Source: an uncultured Ruminococcus sp.
GTDB lineage: Bacteria; Bacillota; Clostridia; Oscillospirales; Ruminococcaceae
DNA: 20,881 bases
Assembly: GCA_947176685.1 (NCBI GenBank)
Contig: CAMWRL010000009.1
Location: forward strand, 1-20,881
Direction: 5' to 3'
Below the pieces are notes generated by a model, which was not told the DNA's origin, searched no databases, and saw nothing but the letters and a program-made list of their open reading frames with translations. Below are positions 1 to 8,284 of the stretch, in pieces; positions within the stretch are counted from its first letter, which is position 1, and each line of letters begins with the position of its first letter. A program made the position numbers and the translations under genes.

Positions 1-226
1 CATATATGAAGATATTCATTTCAAGTTCTTCCGAAGTTTTTTGTATAAGCTCTGTCAGTTCGTTGGGATTTTCGGCAAGTCCGGAGTTGTCAAGAAAACC
101 GCTGTTTGCCGAATTGCCGTCAAAACCTTTTGCAAGGTCGGTTTTTGCAGCCGACTGAATGCCGAGCAGTCCGAATATCGCAACAATAAGTACGATATTT
201 ACTATAATTAAAACGGATTTTTTCAT
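1..226 (-). CDS. Partial small membrane or secreted protein, possibly TPM-domain
   Basis: The gene runs off the left edge of the window, so only the first 75 codons are visible. The N-terminus is a lysine pair followed by a hydrophobic stretch (about residues 4-22), which reads as a signal peptide or membrane anchor. A polar linker rich in Gly, Asn and Ser follows. The last visible part (ELTELIQKTSEELEMNIFIY) resembles the start of a TPM (TLP18.3/Psb32/MOLO-1) domain. Its ATG shares one base with the TAA of the upstream zinc-ribbon gene (TAATG), and a GGAGGTG ribosome site lies inside that gene's end, so the two are probably translationally coupled. The TPM assignment rests on a short fragment and on its zinc-ribbon neighbour; it could be another anchored extracytoplasmic protein. 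Confidence 0.5.
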   Translation of the reverse strand, partial: MKKSVLIIVNIVLIVAIFGLLGIQSAAKTDLAKGFDGNSANSGFLDNSGLAENPNELTELIQKTSEELEMNIFIY

Positions 227-1290
227 TACAGCAATGCACCTCCAAGCAATAAACCTATAAGAGCAACCCCGAGACCTACAGCCATACTGAAAAGTTTCAG
301 TTTTGCCTTGTCAAGCGGCGGTGTGCCGGCTGTTTTTCCGGTCTGACCGTTTATCGCAAATTCGTACATTTTGTCATTATACTTATACGTCATAAACCAT
401 ACCGGAAGCATTATATACTGCCATTTTGTGTTCATAATGTTGTAGTTTTCGCTGTTTACAGAAAGCGATGTATAACCTTTTGCACTGTCACGGACTATCT
501 TCCTTGAAGCTTCAGAAGCCCTTTCACGTATACGGGGAAATACCTGCGGTTTGTCAACATCAAACTTATCCGCAAAGAATCCGCTTAAATATGACATGGA
601 AAAATCTTTTAAATCCTTGTAGTCAAACGGTTCTATGGATTCCATGAGAACGTCTTCAATTTTGCTTGCGCCGTCTGCCAGAATGCCTTCCGCTGTTATA
701 TCCGCCTGACGGATTACGCTGAACTCCTTTACTTCCGTATACCTGTATTCGCCGGAAGTCCATGAGCGTTTCTGCTGACCTATCGCTGAAAAATCAGCTT
801 TTACGTTGCAGTCGGCTATCCAGAAAGGTACATACAGTCCGGTCATTTTTTCAATCTGTTCCTGCGACTTGAAGTCTTCCGGAATAAACCATTTGCCTTT
901 TACCCAGTCTTTGAAAGTATTTACAGCGTTTTCCCTTGTGTACCTGAAGCCTATTACTTTTTCGGGCTTGTATTTTCCTTTAAGCTTTCCGGCAAGTATT
1001 ATAGGGTTATGGCAGTAGTAACAGAATAATGCAGTTTGTTCGTCATCCGTCATAATATCCGCACCGCAGCTCTGGCAGTGATATAAATTTGTATGTTCTT
1101 CAAATTCCTGCTGTTCGTGAACCTGTTCGGGTGTAGGTACGTCAGTGTTTTCTGCGTTTATAGTCTGCATGTCCTCAAGCGTAAACTCGCTTCCGCAGTA
1201 TTCGCAGCCGAATTTCTGCGTATCAGGCATAAATTTAAGGTCTGCATTGCAGTTGGGACATTTATACTCTATTATTTCAACCTGTTCCAA
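226..1290 (-). CDS. Zinc-ribbon protein with C-terminal membrane segment
   Basis: I chose the TTG start at 1290 because AAGGAG lies 9 nt upstream; the in-frame ATG further out (1332) has no comparable site and adds a poorly conserved-looking tail. The 354-residue protein begins with two Cys4 zinc-ribbon-like units (CPNC...CEYC and CQSC...CYYC). A long central domain of unknown function with conserved-looking aromatic positions follows. It ends with a hydrophobic glycine-rich segment that should cross the membrane. Proteins with this layout are annotated in Firmicutes as TFIIB-type zinc-ribbon-containing proteins and have no established biochemical role. It overlaps the following gene by one base. 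The zinc ribbons and tail anchor are clear; any function in transcription should not be assumed from the ribbon name. Confidence 0.75.
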   Translation of the reverse strand: MEQVEIIEYKCPNCNADLKFMPDTQKFGCEYCGSEFTLEDMQTINAENTDVPTPEQVHEQQEFEEHTNLYHCQSCGADIMTDDEQTALFCYYCHNPIILAGKLKGKYKPEKVIGFRYTRENAVNTFKDWVKGKWFIPEDFKSQEQIEKMTGLYVPFWIADCNVKADFSAIGQQKRSWTSGEYRYTEVKEFSVIRQADITAEGILADGASKIEDVLMESIEPFDYKDLKDFSMSYLSGFFADKFDVDKPQVFPRIRERASEASRKIVRDSAKGYTSLSVNSENYNIMNTKWQYIMLPVWFMTYKYNDKMYEFAINGQTGKTAGTPPLDKAKLKLFSMAVGLGVALIGLLLGGALL

Positions 1291-1322
1291 ATAAAACCAC
1301 TCCTTACAACTCATTTGTAATA

Positions 1323-1351
1323 AATATAGCATATTGAAAATTTTTTTGCAA
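1323..1351 (-). promoter_or_regulatory. Probable sigma-A promoter for the zinc-ribbon operon
   Basis: On the minus strand TTGCAA (1351-1346) is followed after 17 nt by TATATT (1328-1323), about 30 bp upstream of the TTG start at 1290. The boxes match consensus at four of six and five of six positions. Confidence 0.5.
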
Positions 1352-1421
1352 TAGAAATCACAAAATATATCTGTTTAACTTCCGTTTTTGGGAAATTTTG
1401 CTTTTTTACTTCAACCGATGC

Positions 1422-1450
1422 TTGACATATTTGGTGAAATATGTTATAAT
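1422..1450 (+). promoter_or_regulatory. Consensus sigma-A promoter for citrate synthase
   Basis: TTGACA (1422-1427), a 17-nt spacer and TATAAT (1445-1450) are all perfect consensus. The start codon at 1501 is about 45 nt downstream of the expected transcription start. Confidence 0.9.
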
Positions 1451-1500
1451 TACTGCATTGATTGAAAAAATTTTTGAAAAAAGAAAGGGATGACGATATT

Positions 1501-2868
1501 ATGAAGTACAAATTCTCATCAGTTACTCCGGAAATCCGGAAACTTGCCGAAAAGTCACTTGACGGCTACAAAATAAATCCGGAACTTTATATGCAGTATG
1601 ATGTAAAACGTGGTCTCCGTGACCTTGACGGCAACGGCGTTGTTGCAGGTCTCACAAATATCAGTACTATAAAAGTCCTCGACAAGGGAGACGGTATGCC
1701 TAATCACGGTGACGGCAAACTCTATTACAGGGGCATTGATGTTGAAGATATTGTTTCCGGCTTTATCAAGGAAAAACGTTTCGGTTTTGAGGAAACTATT
1801 TATCTGCTGCTTTTCGGCACTATGCCGTCAGAACACGAACTCACTGAATTTAAACAGATTCTTGCGGACTTCCGTGAACTTCCCACAACATTCACAAGGG
1901 ACGTTATTATGAAAGCTCCCAGCGACAATATGATGAATACCCTTGCTAAAAGCGTTCTGGCTCTGTACTCTTACGACGAGGACGCTAATAATATCGCTGT
2001 TCCCAACGTTATGAGACAGTGCATTGAACTTATTACACTTTTCCCTGTACTTGCAGTGTATGGTTACAACGCCTACAAATATTACAACAGCGGCGGCAGT
2101 CTTTTCTTCCACGACCCCGACCCCTCTCTATCTATCGCTGAAAATCTCCTTTATATGCTCCGTCCCGACAAAAAGTATTCAGAACTTGAAGCCCGTATAC
2201 TTGACCTTGCGCTTGTGCTTCACGCTGAACACGGCGGCGGCAACAACTCTACTTTTACGGTACATGTCGTATCGTCTTCCGGAACTGATACCTATTCCGC
2301 TATTGCTGCGGCTCTTGGTTCTCTCAAAGGTCCTAAGCACGGCGGCGCAAACATAAAAGTCGCTATGATGTTTGACGATATGAAAGAAAACGTTTCCGAC
2401 TGGACTGACGAAGATGAAGTAAAGTCCTATCTGAAAAAACTTCTCCATAAAGAAGCTTTTGATAAAGCCGGACTTATTTATGGTATGGGACATGCTGTAT
2501 ATTCACAGTCCGACCCCCGTGCCAAAGTCTTCAAGGGATTTGTTGAAAAACTTTCAGCTGAAAAAGGCAGGGAAGATGAATTCGCTCTCTATTCACTTGT
2601 CGAAAAACTCGCTCCGGAAGTTATCGCCGGTGAAAGACGTATTTTCAAGGGCGTATGCGCAAATGTGGATTTCTACAGCGGATTCGTATACAGAATGCTC
2701 GGAATTCCGGACGAACTCTTTACACCTATATTTGCAGTTTCAAGAATTTCCGGCTGGTCTGCCCACCGCATTGAGGAACTTATCAACTCAAACAAAATTA
2801 TCCGTCCGGCTTACAAGGCTATCTCTCCTATGCACGAATACACCGATATGGAAAACCGTATGGATTGA
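1501..2868 (+). CDS. gltA: Citrate synthase
   Basis: This 455-residue protein condenses oxaloacetate and acetyl-CoA to citrate, the entry to the oxidative branch of the TCA pathway and to glutamate synthesis. Family motifs are in order: HAEHGGG (residues 241-247) and GPKHGG (277-282) supply the active-site histidines; GMGHAVYSQSDPRA (328-341) is the CoA/oxaloacetate-binding segment; NVDFYSG (388-394) carries the catalytic aspartate; the SGWSAH motif follows. I took the ATG at 1501, with AAAGGG 11 nt upstream, rather than the in-frame TTG at 1462, which lies too close to the promoter. The long N-terminal extension (about 80 residues before the KLYYRGID motif) is typical of clostridial enzymes. 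The aldose epimerase follows 24 nt later and may be cotranscribed. Confidence 0.93.
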   Translation: MKYKFSSVTPEIRKLAEKSLDGYKINPELYMQYDVKRGLRDLDGNGVVAGLTNISTIKVLDKGDGMPNHGDGKLYYRGIDVEDIVSGFIKEKRFGFEETIYLLLFGTMPSEHELTEFKQILADFRELPTTFTRDVIMKAPSDNMMNTLAKSVLALYSYDEDANNIAVPNVMRQCIELITLFPVLAVYGYNAYKYYNSGGSLFFHDPDPSLSIAENLLYMLRPDKKYSELEARILDLALVLHAEHGGGNNSTFTVHVVSSSGTDTYSAIAAALGSLKGPKHGGANIKVAMMFDDMKENVSDWTDEDEVKSYLKKLLHKEAFDKAGLIYGMGHAVYSQSDPRAKVFKGFVEKLSAEKGREDEFALYSLVEKLAPEVIAGERRIFKGVCANVDFYSGFVYRMLGIPDELFTPIFAVSRISGWSAHRIEELINSNKIIRPAYKAISPMHEYTDMENRMD

Positions 2869-2892
2869 TTTTTTATGAAAGGAAATAAAAAA

Positions 2893-3900
2893 ATGAATAA
2901 TTCAACTCAGCTTTTAAACTTCAACGGTCTTACCTGCGTAAGACTACAGGCTGGCGGTTACGAAGCCCTCATCGCTTACGAGGTAGGCTCCAACGTTATC
3001 CGTCTCAGGAACAACAAAAACAATATGGAGTTTTTCCGTTTCAGTCCCGACAACACCGCTGACGACATAAAGCAGTCCGCCGAAGTATGGGGACTTCCGA
3101 CTCTCTATCTTCCCAACCGCTTTGCTGATGGTGTGCTTAAGACTTCCGATGCTGTATATAACCTGCCCGTTAACGAAAAAGTTCCGTACAACAACCATAT
3201 TCACGGATTTCTCCACAAGAGGGAACACGAAGTTATTGAACACAATGCAGACGCTAATTGTGCATGGCTGAAAACACGTTACATCTATGACGAAAAAGAC
3301 GAATTTTTCCAGTATCTGCCGGTAAAATTCACTGCTGAATATACATTCACGCTTTCCGAAAACGGTCTGGAACAGAATATTAAATTCACAAACAATTCGG
3401 ACGTTGTACTTCCGATGTCGCTCGCTTCACACACAACAATCAATGCGCCTTTCGTTGACGGTGCTGAGGAAAGCAATATAAGACTTACTGTACCGATAGG
3501 CAAAAAGTGCGAACTCAATGACCGTTGTCTGCCTACGGAAGTACTCCGTTCTCCGGAAGCTTACGACCTTGAATACAAGAACGGTACAAAATGTCCTGTA
3601 CTTCAGGTATGCGACAACGATATGTATTTCGGCGAGTGTACAACTCTTGACGGTCAGCAGTTTCACGGCGTGATTGCAGAAGACGTTGCAAGCGGCAAAA
3701 AACTCTGTTATGAAGTCTCTGACGAATATAAGTTCTGGATTATATGGAATGACAGGGGATTCAATCATTATTTCTGTCCCGAACCTATGACGGCTATGAT
3801 TGACGCACCTAACCTTTCGCTTCCGGCTGATATGACAGGCTATGTTGAAGTAAAGCCCGATAATACATTTACCTCATACCAGAGGTTTTTCAGCCGTTGA
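2893..3900 (+). CDS. Aldose 1-epimerase (galactose mutarotase family)
   Basis: The start at 2893 has AAAGGA 9 nt upstream; the ATG at 2875 lies in front of that site. The 335-residue protein shows the mutarotase beta-sandwich pattern. NHIHGFLHK carries the His-Gly of the sugar site, SHTTINAPF the second histidine region, and CPEPMTAMIDAPN the catalytic glutamate region near the C-terminus. The family interconverts alpha and beta anomers of aldoses in the cytoplasm. It lies 24 nt after citrate synthase and about 200 nt before cellobiose phosphorylase, which has its own promoter. Cellobiose phosphorolysis is stereospecific and releases free glucose, so an anomer-interconverting enzyme next door makes metabolic sense, but the substrate is inferred from context. 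Confidence 0.82.
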   Translation: MNNSTQLLNFNGLTCVRLQAGGYEALIAYEVGSNVIRLRNNKNNMEFFRFSPDNTADDIKQSAEVWGLPTLYLPNRFADGVLKTSDAVYNLPVNEKVPYNNHIHGFLHKREHEVIEHNADANCAWLKTRYIYDEKDEFFQYLPVKFTAEYTFTLSENGLEQNIKFTNNSDVVLPMSLASHTTINAPFVDGAEESNIRLTVPIGKKCELNDRCLPTEVLRSPEAYDLEYKNGTKCPVLQVCDNDMYFGECTTLDGQQFHGVIAEDVASGKKLCYEVSDEYKFWIIWNDRGFNHYFCPEPMTAMIDAPNLSLPADMTGYVEVKPDNTFTSYQRFFSR

Positions 3901-3995
3901 ATAATTTCAAATAGTTTTACTGTCTGTATGATTTTTTTGTCATATTGCACAAAAATTTGCTGAAAAATCGTACACAGGAATTTTTCGCTAATCTA

Positions 3996-4024
3996 TTGTA
4001 ATAAAATGAAAAGTATGATATAAT
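3996..4024 (+). promoter_or_regulatory. Sigma-A promoter for cellobiose phosphorylase
   Basis: TTGTAA (3996-4001), a 17-nt spacer and a perfect TATAAT (4019-4024) lie 80 bp before the start codon. The leader contains TGAA...TTCA arms around 4063-4076, too weak to call an operator, and I see no convincing CcpA site. No terminator separates it from the epimerase gene. Confidence 0.7.
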
Positions 4025-4104
4025 GTTAGAAAATGCGGTATGCTATCGCTTTTTTCAGGAACTGAAATATCGTTCAAAATGTAATAAAAAGGAGTAATTC
4101 AATT

Positions 4105-6561
4105 ATGCAGAAGTTCGGTTTTTTTGATGACGCCAACAAGGAATATGTCATCAATACACCAAAAACACCTTATCCGTGGATTAACTACCTCGGTACTCAG
4201 GACTTTTTCTCCCTGATTTCAAATACCGCCGGCGGTTATCACTTCTTCAAGGACGCCCGTCTCAGAAGAATCACCCGTTACCGTTATAATAATGTTCCTG
4301 TTGATATGGGCGGACGTTATTTCTATATCAACGACAACGGCTCTGTATGGTCTCCCGGCTGGTCTCCCGCAAAGGCTGACCTTGATGAATATGAATGCCG
4401 TCACGGTATGGGCTATACAAAGATTCACGGTGCTAAGGACGGTCTGTCCGCTGACGTTACTTTCTTTGTTCCGCAGAACTATCAGGGCGAAATCCAGAGA
4501 GTAACTCTCAAAAATACAGGTTCGGACAAAAAGTCCTTCACACTGTTCTCCTTCATTGAGTGGTGTCTCTGGAATGCTCAGGACGACAGCACTAACTTCC
4601 AGAGAAACTTCAATACAGGTGAGGTTGAAGTTGAGGGAAGCACACTCTTCCACAAGACAGAGTACAAGGAAAGACGTAATCACTTCGCTTTCTATACTGT
4701 AAACAGTCCTATTGACGGTTATGACGCTGACAAGGAAGCTTTCATGGGTCTTTACAACGGTTTTGAAAATCCGCAGGCTGTAGTTGCCGGCAAGTCGACC
4801 AATACTGACGCTGACGGCTGGTCTCCTATCGCTTCTCACTCAATCAACATTACCCTTGAAGCAGGCGAATCCAAAGACCTTATTTTCATTCTTGGTTATG
4901 TTGAAAACCCTGTCGATGAAAAATTCAATGCTGACGGTACTATGAACAAGTCCCGTGCTTATGCTATGATTGAACAGTACAACACAGTTGAAAAGGTTGA
5001 AGCCGCATTTGAAGCCAACAAGCAGATGTGGGACGAACTTCTCGGCAAGTACAACGTTAATACTCCTGACGAAAAAATGAACCGTATGGTTAATATCTGG
5101 AATCAGTATCAGTGTATGGTAACTTTCAATATGTCACGTTCTGCTTCTTACTTTGAAAGCGGTATCGGTCGTGGTATGGGCTTCCGTGACTCCAATCAGG
5201 ACTTGCTCGGTTTCGTTCACCAGATTCCCGACAGAGCAAGGGAACGTCTTATTGACCTCGCATCTACTCAGTTTGAAGACGGCGGCTGCTATCACCAGTA
5301 TCAGCCTCTCACAAAAAAAGGTAATGACGAAATCGGCGGCGACTTCTCCGATGACCCACTGTGGATGATTCTTTCTGTTGCCGCTTACATCAAGGAATCA
5401 GGCGACTATGCTATCCTTGACCAGCTCGTGCCTTACGATAACGATGAGGGCAAGGCTCAGCCGATGATGCACCACCTCAAACAAAGTTTCTACAGAGTAT
5501 GCACTAATGTAGGTCCTCACGGACTTCCGCTTGCTATGCGTGCTGACTGGAATGACTGTATCAATCTTAGCTGCTGGTCTTATGAACCCGGCGAATCTTT
5601 CCAGACATCTACTTCCCCGAAGTACGGCGAGGACAAGTATTCAAAGGTTGCAGAATCACTCATGGTTGCAGGTCTCTTTACATATGCAGGTCCTGCTTAC
5701 GTTGAACTCTGCAAGAAGATTGGCGATATAGAAGAAGCTGAAAAGGCTCAGGCTGAAATCGACAAGATGAAGTCCAACATCATGGAATACGGTTTCGACG
5801 GCGAATGGTTTATCCGTGCTTACGATGACCTTGGCAGAAAAATGGGTTCAAGCGAATGCGAAGAAGGTAAAATCTTTATCGAACCGCAGGGATTCATGGT
5901 TATGTCAGAAGTCGGCAAGGAAGTTGGCGCAGACATCAAGGCTCTTGACAGCATTGACAAGTACCTCAATACTGAACACGGTCTTGTACTCAATAATCCT
6001 GCTTTCACAAAGTACTATCCGGAATTTGGCGAAATCTCTACATACCCCGGCGGTTACAAGGAAAATGCCGGTATTTTCTGTCACAATAACGCATGGATTA
6101 TCTGCGCTGAAGCTTATGCAGGTCGTGGCGACAAGGCATTTGAATACTACAGCAAAATCGCTCCGGCTTACAGGGAAGAAAAATATTCCGACCTCCACAG
6201 AACTGAACCGTATGTATACGCTCAGATGATTGCCGGTAAAGACGCAAAGCGTCACGGTGAGGCAAAGAACTCATGGCTTACCGGTACTGCCGCATGGAAT
6301 TTCGTAGCAGTTTCACAGTACATTCTTGGTATCGCTGCTGACTGGGACGGTCTTAAAGTTAACCCGTCCATCCCGCACGAGTGGGACGGCTTCACTGCTG
6401 TAAGAAAGTTCCGTGGTGCTACCTACAACATCACTGTCAAGAACCCCGACCACATTTGTCAGGGCGTTAAGTCAATGACTGTTGACGGTCAGGCTGTTGA
6501 CGGAAACGTTATTCCGGCTGCTGCTGACGGCGTTCACGAAGTTGAAGTTATTATGGGTTAA
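4105..6561 (+). CDS. cbp: Cellobiose phosphorylase (GH94)
   Basis: This 818-residue cytoplasmic enzyme should split cellobiose with phosphate to glucose 1-phosphate and glucose, saving one ATP compared with hydrolysis. The length fits GH94 cellobiose phosphorylases (about 810-820 residues). The N-terminal beta-sandwich starts FGFFDDANKEYVI. The (alpha/alpha)6 barrel holds GMGFRDSNQDLLG, the RADWNDC motif (479-485) containing the general-acid aspartate, and the glycine-rich NAGIFCHNNAWI loop typical of the family's active site. A strong AAAGGAGT site precedes the ATG. It has its own promoter and ends in a strong terminator, so it is probably also expressed alone. Cellodextrin phosphorylase is longer, so cellobiose is the better substrate call. 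Confidence 0.93.
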   Translation: MQKFGFFDDANKEYVINTPKTPYPWINYLGTQDFFSLISNTAGGYHFFKDARLRRITRYRYNNVPVDMGGRYFYINDNGSVWSPGWSPAKADLDEYECRHGMGYTKIHGAKDGLSADVTFFVPQNYQGEIQRVTLKNTGSDKKSFTLFSFIEWCLWNAQDDSTNFQRNFNTGEVEVEGSTLFHKTEYKERRNHFAFYTVNSPIDGYDADKEAFMGLYNGFENPQAVVAGKSTNTDADGWSPIASHSINITLEAGESKDLIFILGYVENPVDEKFNADGTMNKSRAYAMIEQYNTVEKVEAAFEANKQMWDELLGKYNVNTPDEKMNRMVNIWNQYQCMVTFNMSRSASYFESGIGRGMGFRDSNQDLLGFVHQIPDRARERLIDLASTQFEDGGCYHQYQPLTKKGNDEIGGDFSDDPLWMILSVAAYIKESGDYAILDQLVPYDNDEGKAQPMMHHLKQSFYRVCTNVGPHGLPLAMRADWNDCINLSCWSYEPGESFQTSTSPKYGEDKYSKVAESLMVAGLFTYAGPAYVELCKKIGDIEEAEKAQAEIDKMKSNIMEYGFDGEWFIRAYDDLGRKMGSSECEEGKIFIEPQGFMVMSEVGKEVGADIKALDSIDKYLNTEHGLVLNNPAFTKYYPEFGEISTYPGGYKENAGIFCHNNAWIICAEAYAGRGDKAFEYYSKIAPAYREEKYSDLHRTEPYVYAQMIAGKDAKRHGEAKNSWLTGTAAWNFVAVSQYILGIAADWDGLKVNPSIPHEWDGFTAVRKFRGATYNITVKNPDHICQGVKSMTVDGQAVDGNVIPAAADGVHEVEVIMG

Positions 6562-6583
6562 TTCCATATCGTAAATAATAAAG

Positions 6584-6618
6584 GACTGTTTCGTCTTACG
6601 ACGAAGCAGTCTTTTTTT
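6584..6618 (+). terminator. Intrinsic terminator after cellobiose phosphorylase
   Basis: A 12-bp stem (6584-6595 with 6600-6611, one G-U pair), a TTAC loop and seven T residues follow the stop codon. Confidence 0.92.
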
Positions 6619-6631
6619 GTGCATAATAAAA

Positions 6632-6653
6632 GACGGATTCCGAAAAATCCGCC
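6632..6653 (-). terminator. Intrinsic terminator for the minus-strand PH/SHOCT gene
   Basis: Read on the minus strand, an 8-bp stem (GGCGGATT with AATCCGTC, one G-U pair) with a 6-nt loop is followed by TTTT. It lies just after the stop codon of the minus-strand gene. On the plus strand the same bases give a weaker hairpin that could back up the preceding terminator. Confidence 0.75.
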
Positions 6654-6664
6654 TTTTTATTATT

Positions 6665-7507
6665 TTACAAGCCTAATAACTGTTTTTTCTTTACATCAAA
6701 TTCTTCTTGTGTGATAATGCCATTGTCCAGCATTTCTTTTAATTTCTTAATTTGTTCAAGATTGTCACCGCTTGTATTTGTCGGAATATTTGCATCAACA
6801 GGCTTATTTGATTCTTTATACGCCTTTATTGCCTCTAAAGTTTTATCAACAAATTCAGTGGCATTATGTACACACATGAAACAAATCAGTCCTGACGAGG
6901 TACGGATTGTAATAGTTTCACCGCCGAAAAATTTGTCTTTAATTCCGTTTTTTATTGCAATACTGTCTATTTTTTCAATTGGCAGTTTCAGAAATTTATT
7001 TGAAAAAAGCTTTTTTCTGTTTCCTATTATTCCATCTTTGCTAAGTTCAAGCGAACAACGTTTTATAATAGATTTTGTTAACTTAGCAAATAGAAAGAAA
7101 ATAATAATTAAGCCAATTGTTACCAAAAACATTACAATTGCAATTTCAAGAGCAATACCAATGTGGTGATTTAAGGAAGGTTCTTCTCCAAAAATATCAT
7201 GATACATTTCAGAATATGAATTATAGTCTGAAAAATAGCAATCTATAAAATCCAACTCATCATATTTTATACTGTTGAAGTCATAATCGCTATATATTTC
7301 AAGTCCAAATATGTTGTAATAATCCTTATCATATTTTATATACCAATTACCGAAGGATTTGGATGTATGTGCATCTAAATCACTTTTTACAGGTATAATC
7401 AATAAAAGTCCTATTATAACGATTATACCAATAATTACTGATACTATATGTTTAAATTTTTTTGGAAATTTAAGTTTCATCTCAGCTCTACAAATTGTAT
7501 CTTCCAT
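6665..7507 (-). CDS. Membrane protein with PH-like region and C-terminal SHOCT domain
   Basis: The 280-residue protein has two strongly hydrophobic segments (about 20-40 and 115-143) enclosing an acidic, tyrosine-rich loop (DYDFNSIKYDELDF and neighbours). A cytoplasmic region follows (about 155-225, patterns such as LPIEKIDSIAIKNG and GGETITIRTSSG) resembling bacterial PH-like domains. The last 33 residues, LEQIKKLKEMLDNGIITQEE onward, are a clear SHOCT (short C-terminal) domain. SHOCT domains are often attached to PH-like or membrane modules, and their role is not established. AAGGA lies 10 nt before the ATG. The gene starts 4 nt after the small upstream gene and shares its promoter. It is more AT-rich than its neighbours, which may point to acquisition. 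No enzymatic function is evident. Confidence 0.75.
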   Translation of the reverse strand: MEDTICRAEMKLKFPKKFKHIVSVIIGIIVIIGLLLIIPVKSDLDAHTSKSFGNWYIKYDKDYYNIFGLEIYSDYDFNSIKYDELDFIDCYFSDYNSYSEMYHDIFGEEPSLNHHIGIALEIAIVMFLVTIGLIIIFFLFAKLTKSIIKRCSLELSKDGIIGNRKKLFSNKFLKLPIEKIDSIAIKNGIKDKFFGGETITIRTSSGLICFMCVHNATEFVDKTLEAIKAYKESNKPVDANIPTNTSGDNLEQIKKLKEMLDNGIITQEEFDVKKKQLLGL

Positions 7508-7511
7508 ATTT

Positions 7512-7679
7512 TTATAATTCCTTTTTATTAGTTATTTCTTCTATTTTTAAAGCAGTTTCACAAAGTCTGCGGACTGCCTCGACGAAATTTGGTATTTCGT
7601 TTCTGTGCTGATACTGTTCAATATTCTTGACGATTTTTCTGTCACGCTCACTATCATTAAATGTTAAACCTTTTGACAT
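7512..7679 (-). CDS. Small 55-residue protein, possibly ribbon-helix-helix
   Basis: A very strong AGGAGGTG ribosome site lies 7 nt before the ATG, and the 55-codon frame ends 4 nt before the next gene, so this is almost certainly translated. The protein starts MSKGLTFNDSERDRKIVKNI and has two probable helices (about 11-24 and 31-48) after a short possible beta strand. That layout would suit a ribbon-helix-helix DNA-binding protein, but no motif proves it. It is the first gene of a two-gene minus operon divergent from an XRE-type regulator, so it could be a co-regulator or a small partner of the membrane protein. I do not recognise a named family. Confidence 0.72.
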   Translation of the reverse strand: MSKGLTFNDSERDRKIVKNIEQYQHRNEIPNFVEAVRRLCETALKIEEITNKKEL

Positions 7680-7730
7680 ATTATTCACCTCCTATAATTA
7701 TATTTGAAAAAATTTCCCCTTTACAAATAC

Positions 7731-7739
7731 ATTATATCA
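7731..7739 (-). promoter_or_regulatory. Extended -10 promoter for the small-protein/SHOCT operon
   Basis: On the minus strand TGATATAAT (7739-7731) is an extended -10 element with a perfect TATAAT. The -35 region is AT-rich without a good consensus, as expected for this promoter class. It lies about 50 bp before the start at 7679. Confidence 0.6.
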
Positions 7740-7786
7740 TTTCAGATGTTCAAAAATTTCATAACCAGAAAATTTTTCTTTCATCT

Positions 7787-7806
7787 TTAGTACTGTTAAG
7801 TGCTAA
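7787..7806. promoter_or_regulatory. 20-bp inverted repeat, candidate operator
   Basis: TTAGTACT and AGTGCTAA are 8-bp arms (one mismatch) around GTTA, inside the divergent intergenic region between the minus operon and the XRE-type regulator. TGCTAA occurs again at about 7831. Size and position suit the binding site of the adjacent regulator. This is inferred from position only. Confidence 0.5.
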
Positions 7807-7901
7807 CATTTATATTGTACCACAAAAATATGCTAAAGTCAATGTATAGCTGTTTTTTTTCAGAAAATCAGCATATTCTACAAATAACGGAGATGATTTT
7901 T

Positions 7902-8117
7902 GTGTATTTTCAACGGCTCAGGGATTTGCGTGAAGACATGGATATGAATCAGACGCAGGTTGCGGAAATTCTTAAAACAAAACAGACTGTCTATTCACGT
8001 TATGAACGTGGTTTTCAGACAATTCCCGTAGAACATCTTATAACACTGGCAGATTTTTATGGTGTTTCAACTGACTATATTCTTGGTCGCACAAACGTAA
8101 AGGAGGTAAACAAATAA
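7902..8117 (+). CDS. Small XRE-family helix-turn-helix regulator
   Basis: I chose the GTG start at 7902 because GGAG lies 9 nt upstream and the resulting protein begins at the usual point for this family (YFQRLRDLRED). The 71-residue protein is essentially one HTH_3/Cro-CI domain. It has helix 1 (residues 3-12), the helix-turn-helix around NQTQVAEILKTKQTVYSRYE, then a helix (IPVEHLITLADFYG) and the STDYILGR motif that ends the domain. It should bind DNA as a dimer. It is transcribed divergently from the small-protein/SHOCT operon across a 20-bp inverted repeat, so it most likely controls itself and that operon. A terminator follows, so it is monocistronic. Confidence 0.88.
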   Translation: MYFQRLRDLREDMDMNQTQVAEILKTKQTVYSRYERGFQTIPVEHLITLADFYGVSTDYILGRTNVKEVNK

Positions 8118-8165
8118 CACATTAATATTTACCGTGTTACCTTAATATGATATTATTTTATATGT

Positions 8166-8197
8166 TCTGTTTCACATCATGGTGAAACAGATTTTTT
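8166..8197 (+). terminator. Intrinsic terminator after the XRE regulator
   Basis: A perfect 10-bp stem (TCTGTTTCAC with GTGAAACAGA), a 6-nt loop and six T residues. Confidence 0.92.
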
Positions 8198-8222
8198 CAT
8201 ATTCAGAATTTTATAACCGTAC

Positions 8223-8251
8223 TTGACGGAAATTTTCTTATATGTTATAAT
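8223..8251 (+). promoter_or_regulatory. Sigma-A promoter for azlCD
   Basis: TTGACG (8223-8228), a 17-nt spacer and TATAAT (8246-8251) lie 34 bp before the azlC start. Confidence 0.85.
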
Positions 8252-8284
8252 TTTACTGTATTTTATTTGAAAGGTGTTTTTTAT

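Noticed and set aside
1462..1500. An N-terminal extension of citrate synthase from TTG 1462
   Set aside because: It begins about 12 bp after the -10 box with no ribosome site; ATG 1501 is well placed.
4219..4839. A 206-codon minus-strand frame inside cellobiose phosphorylase
   Set aside because: It is antisense to a conserved enzyme, has no ribosome site and looks like a shadow frame.
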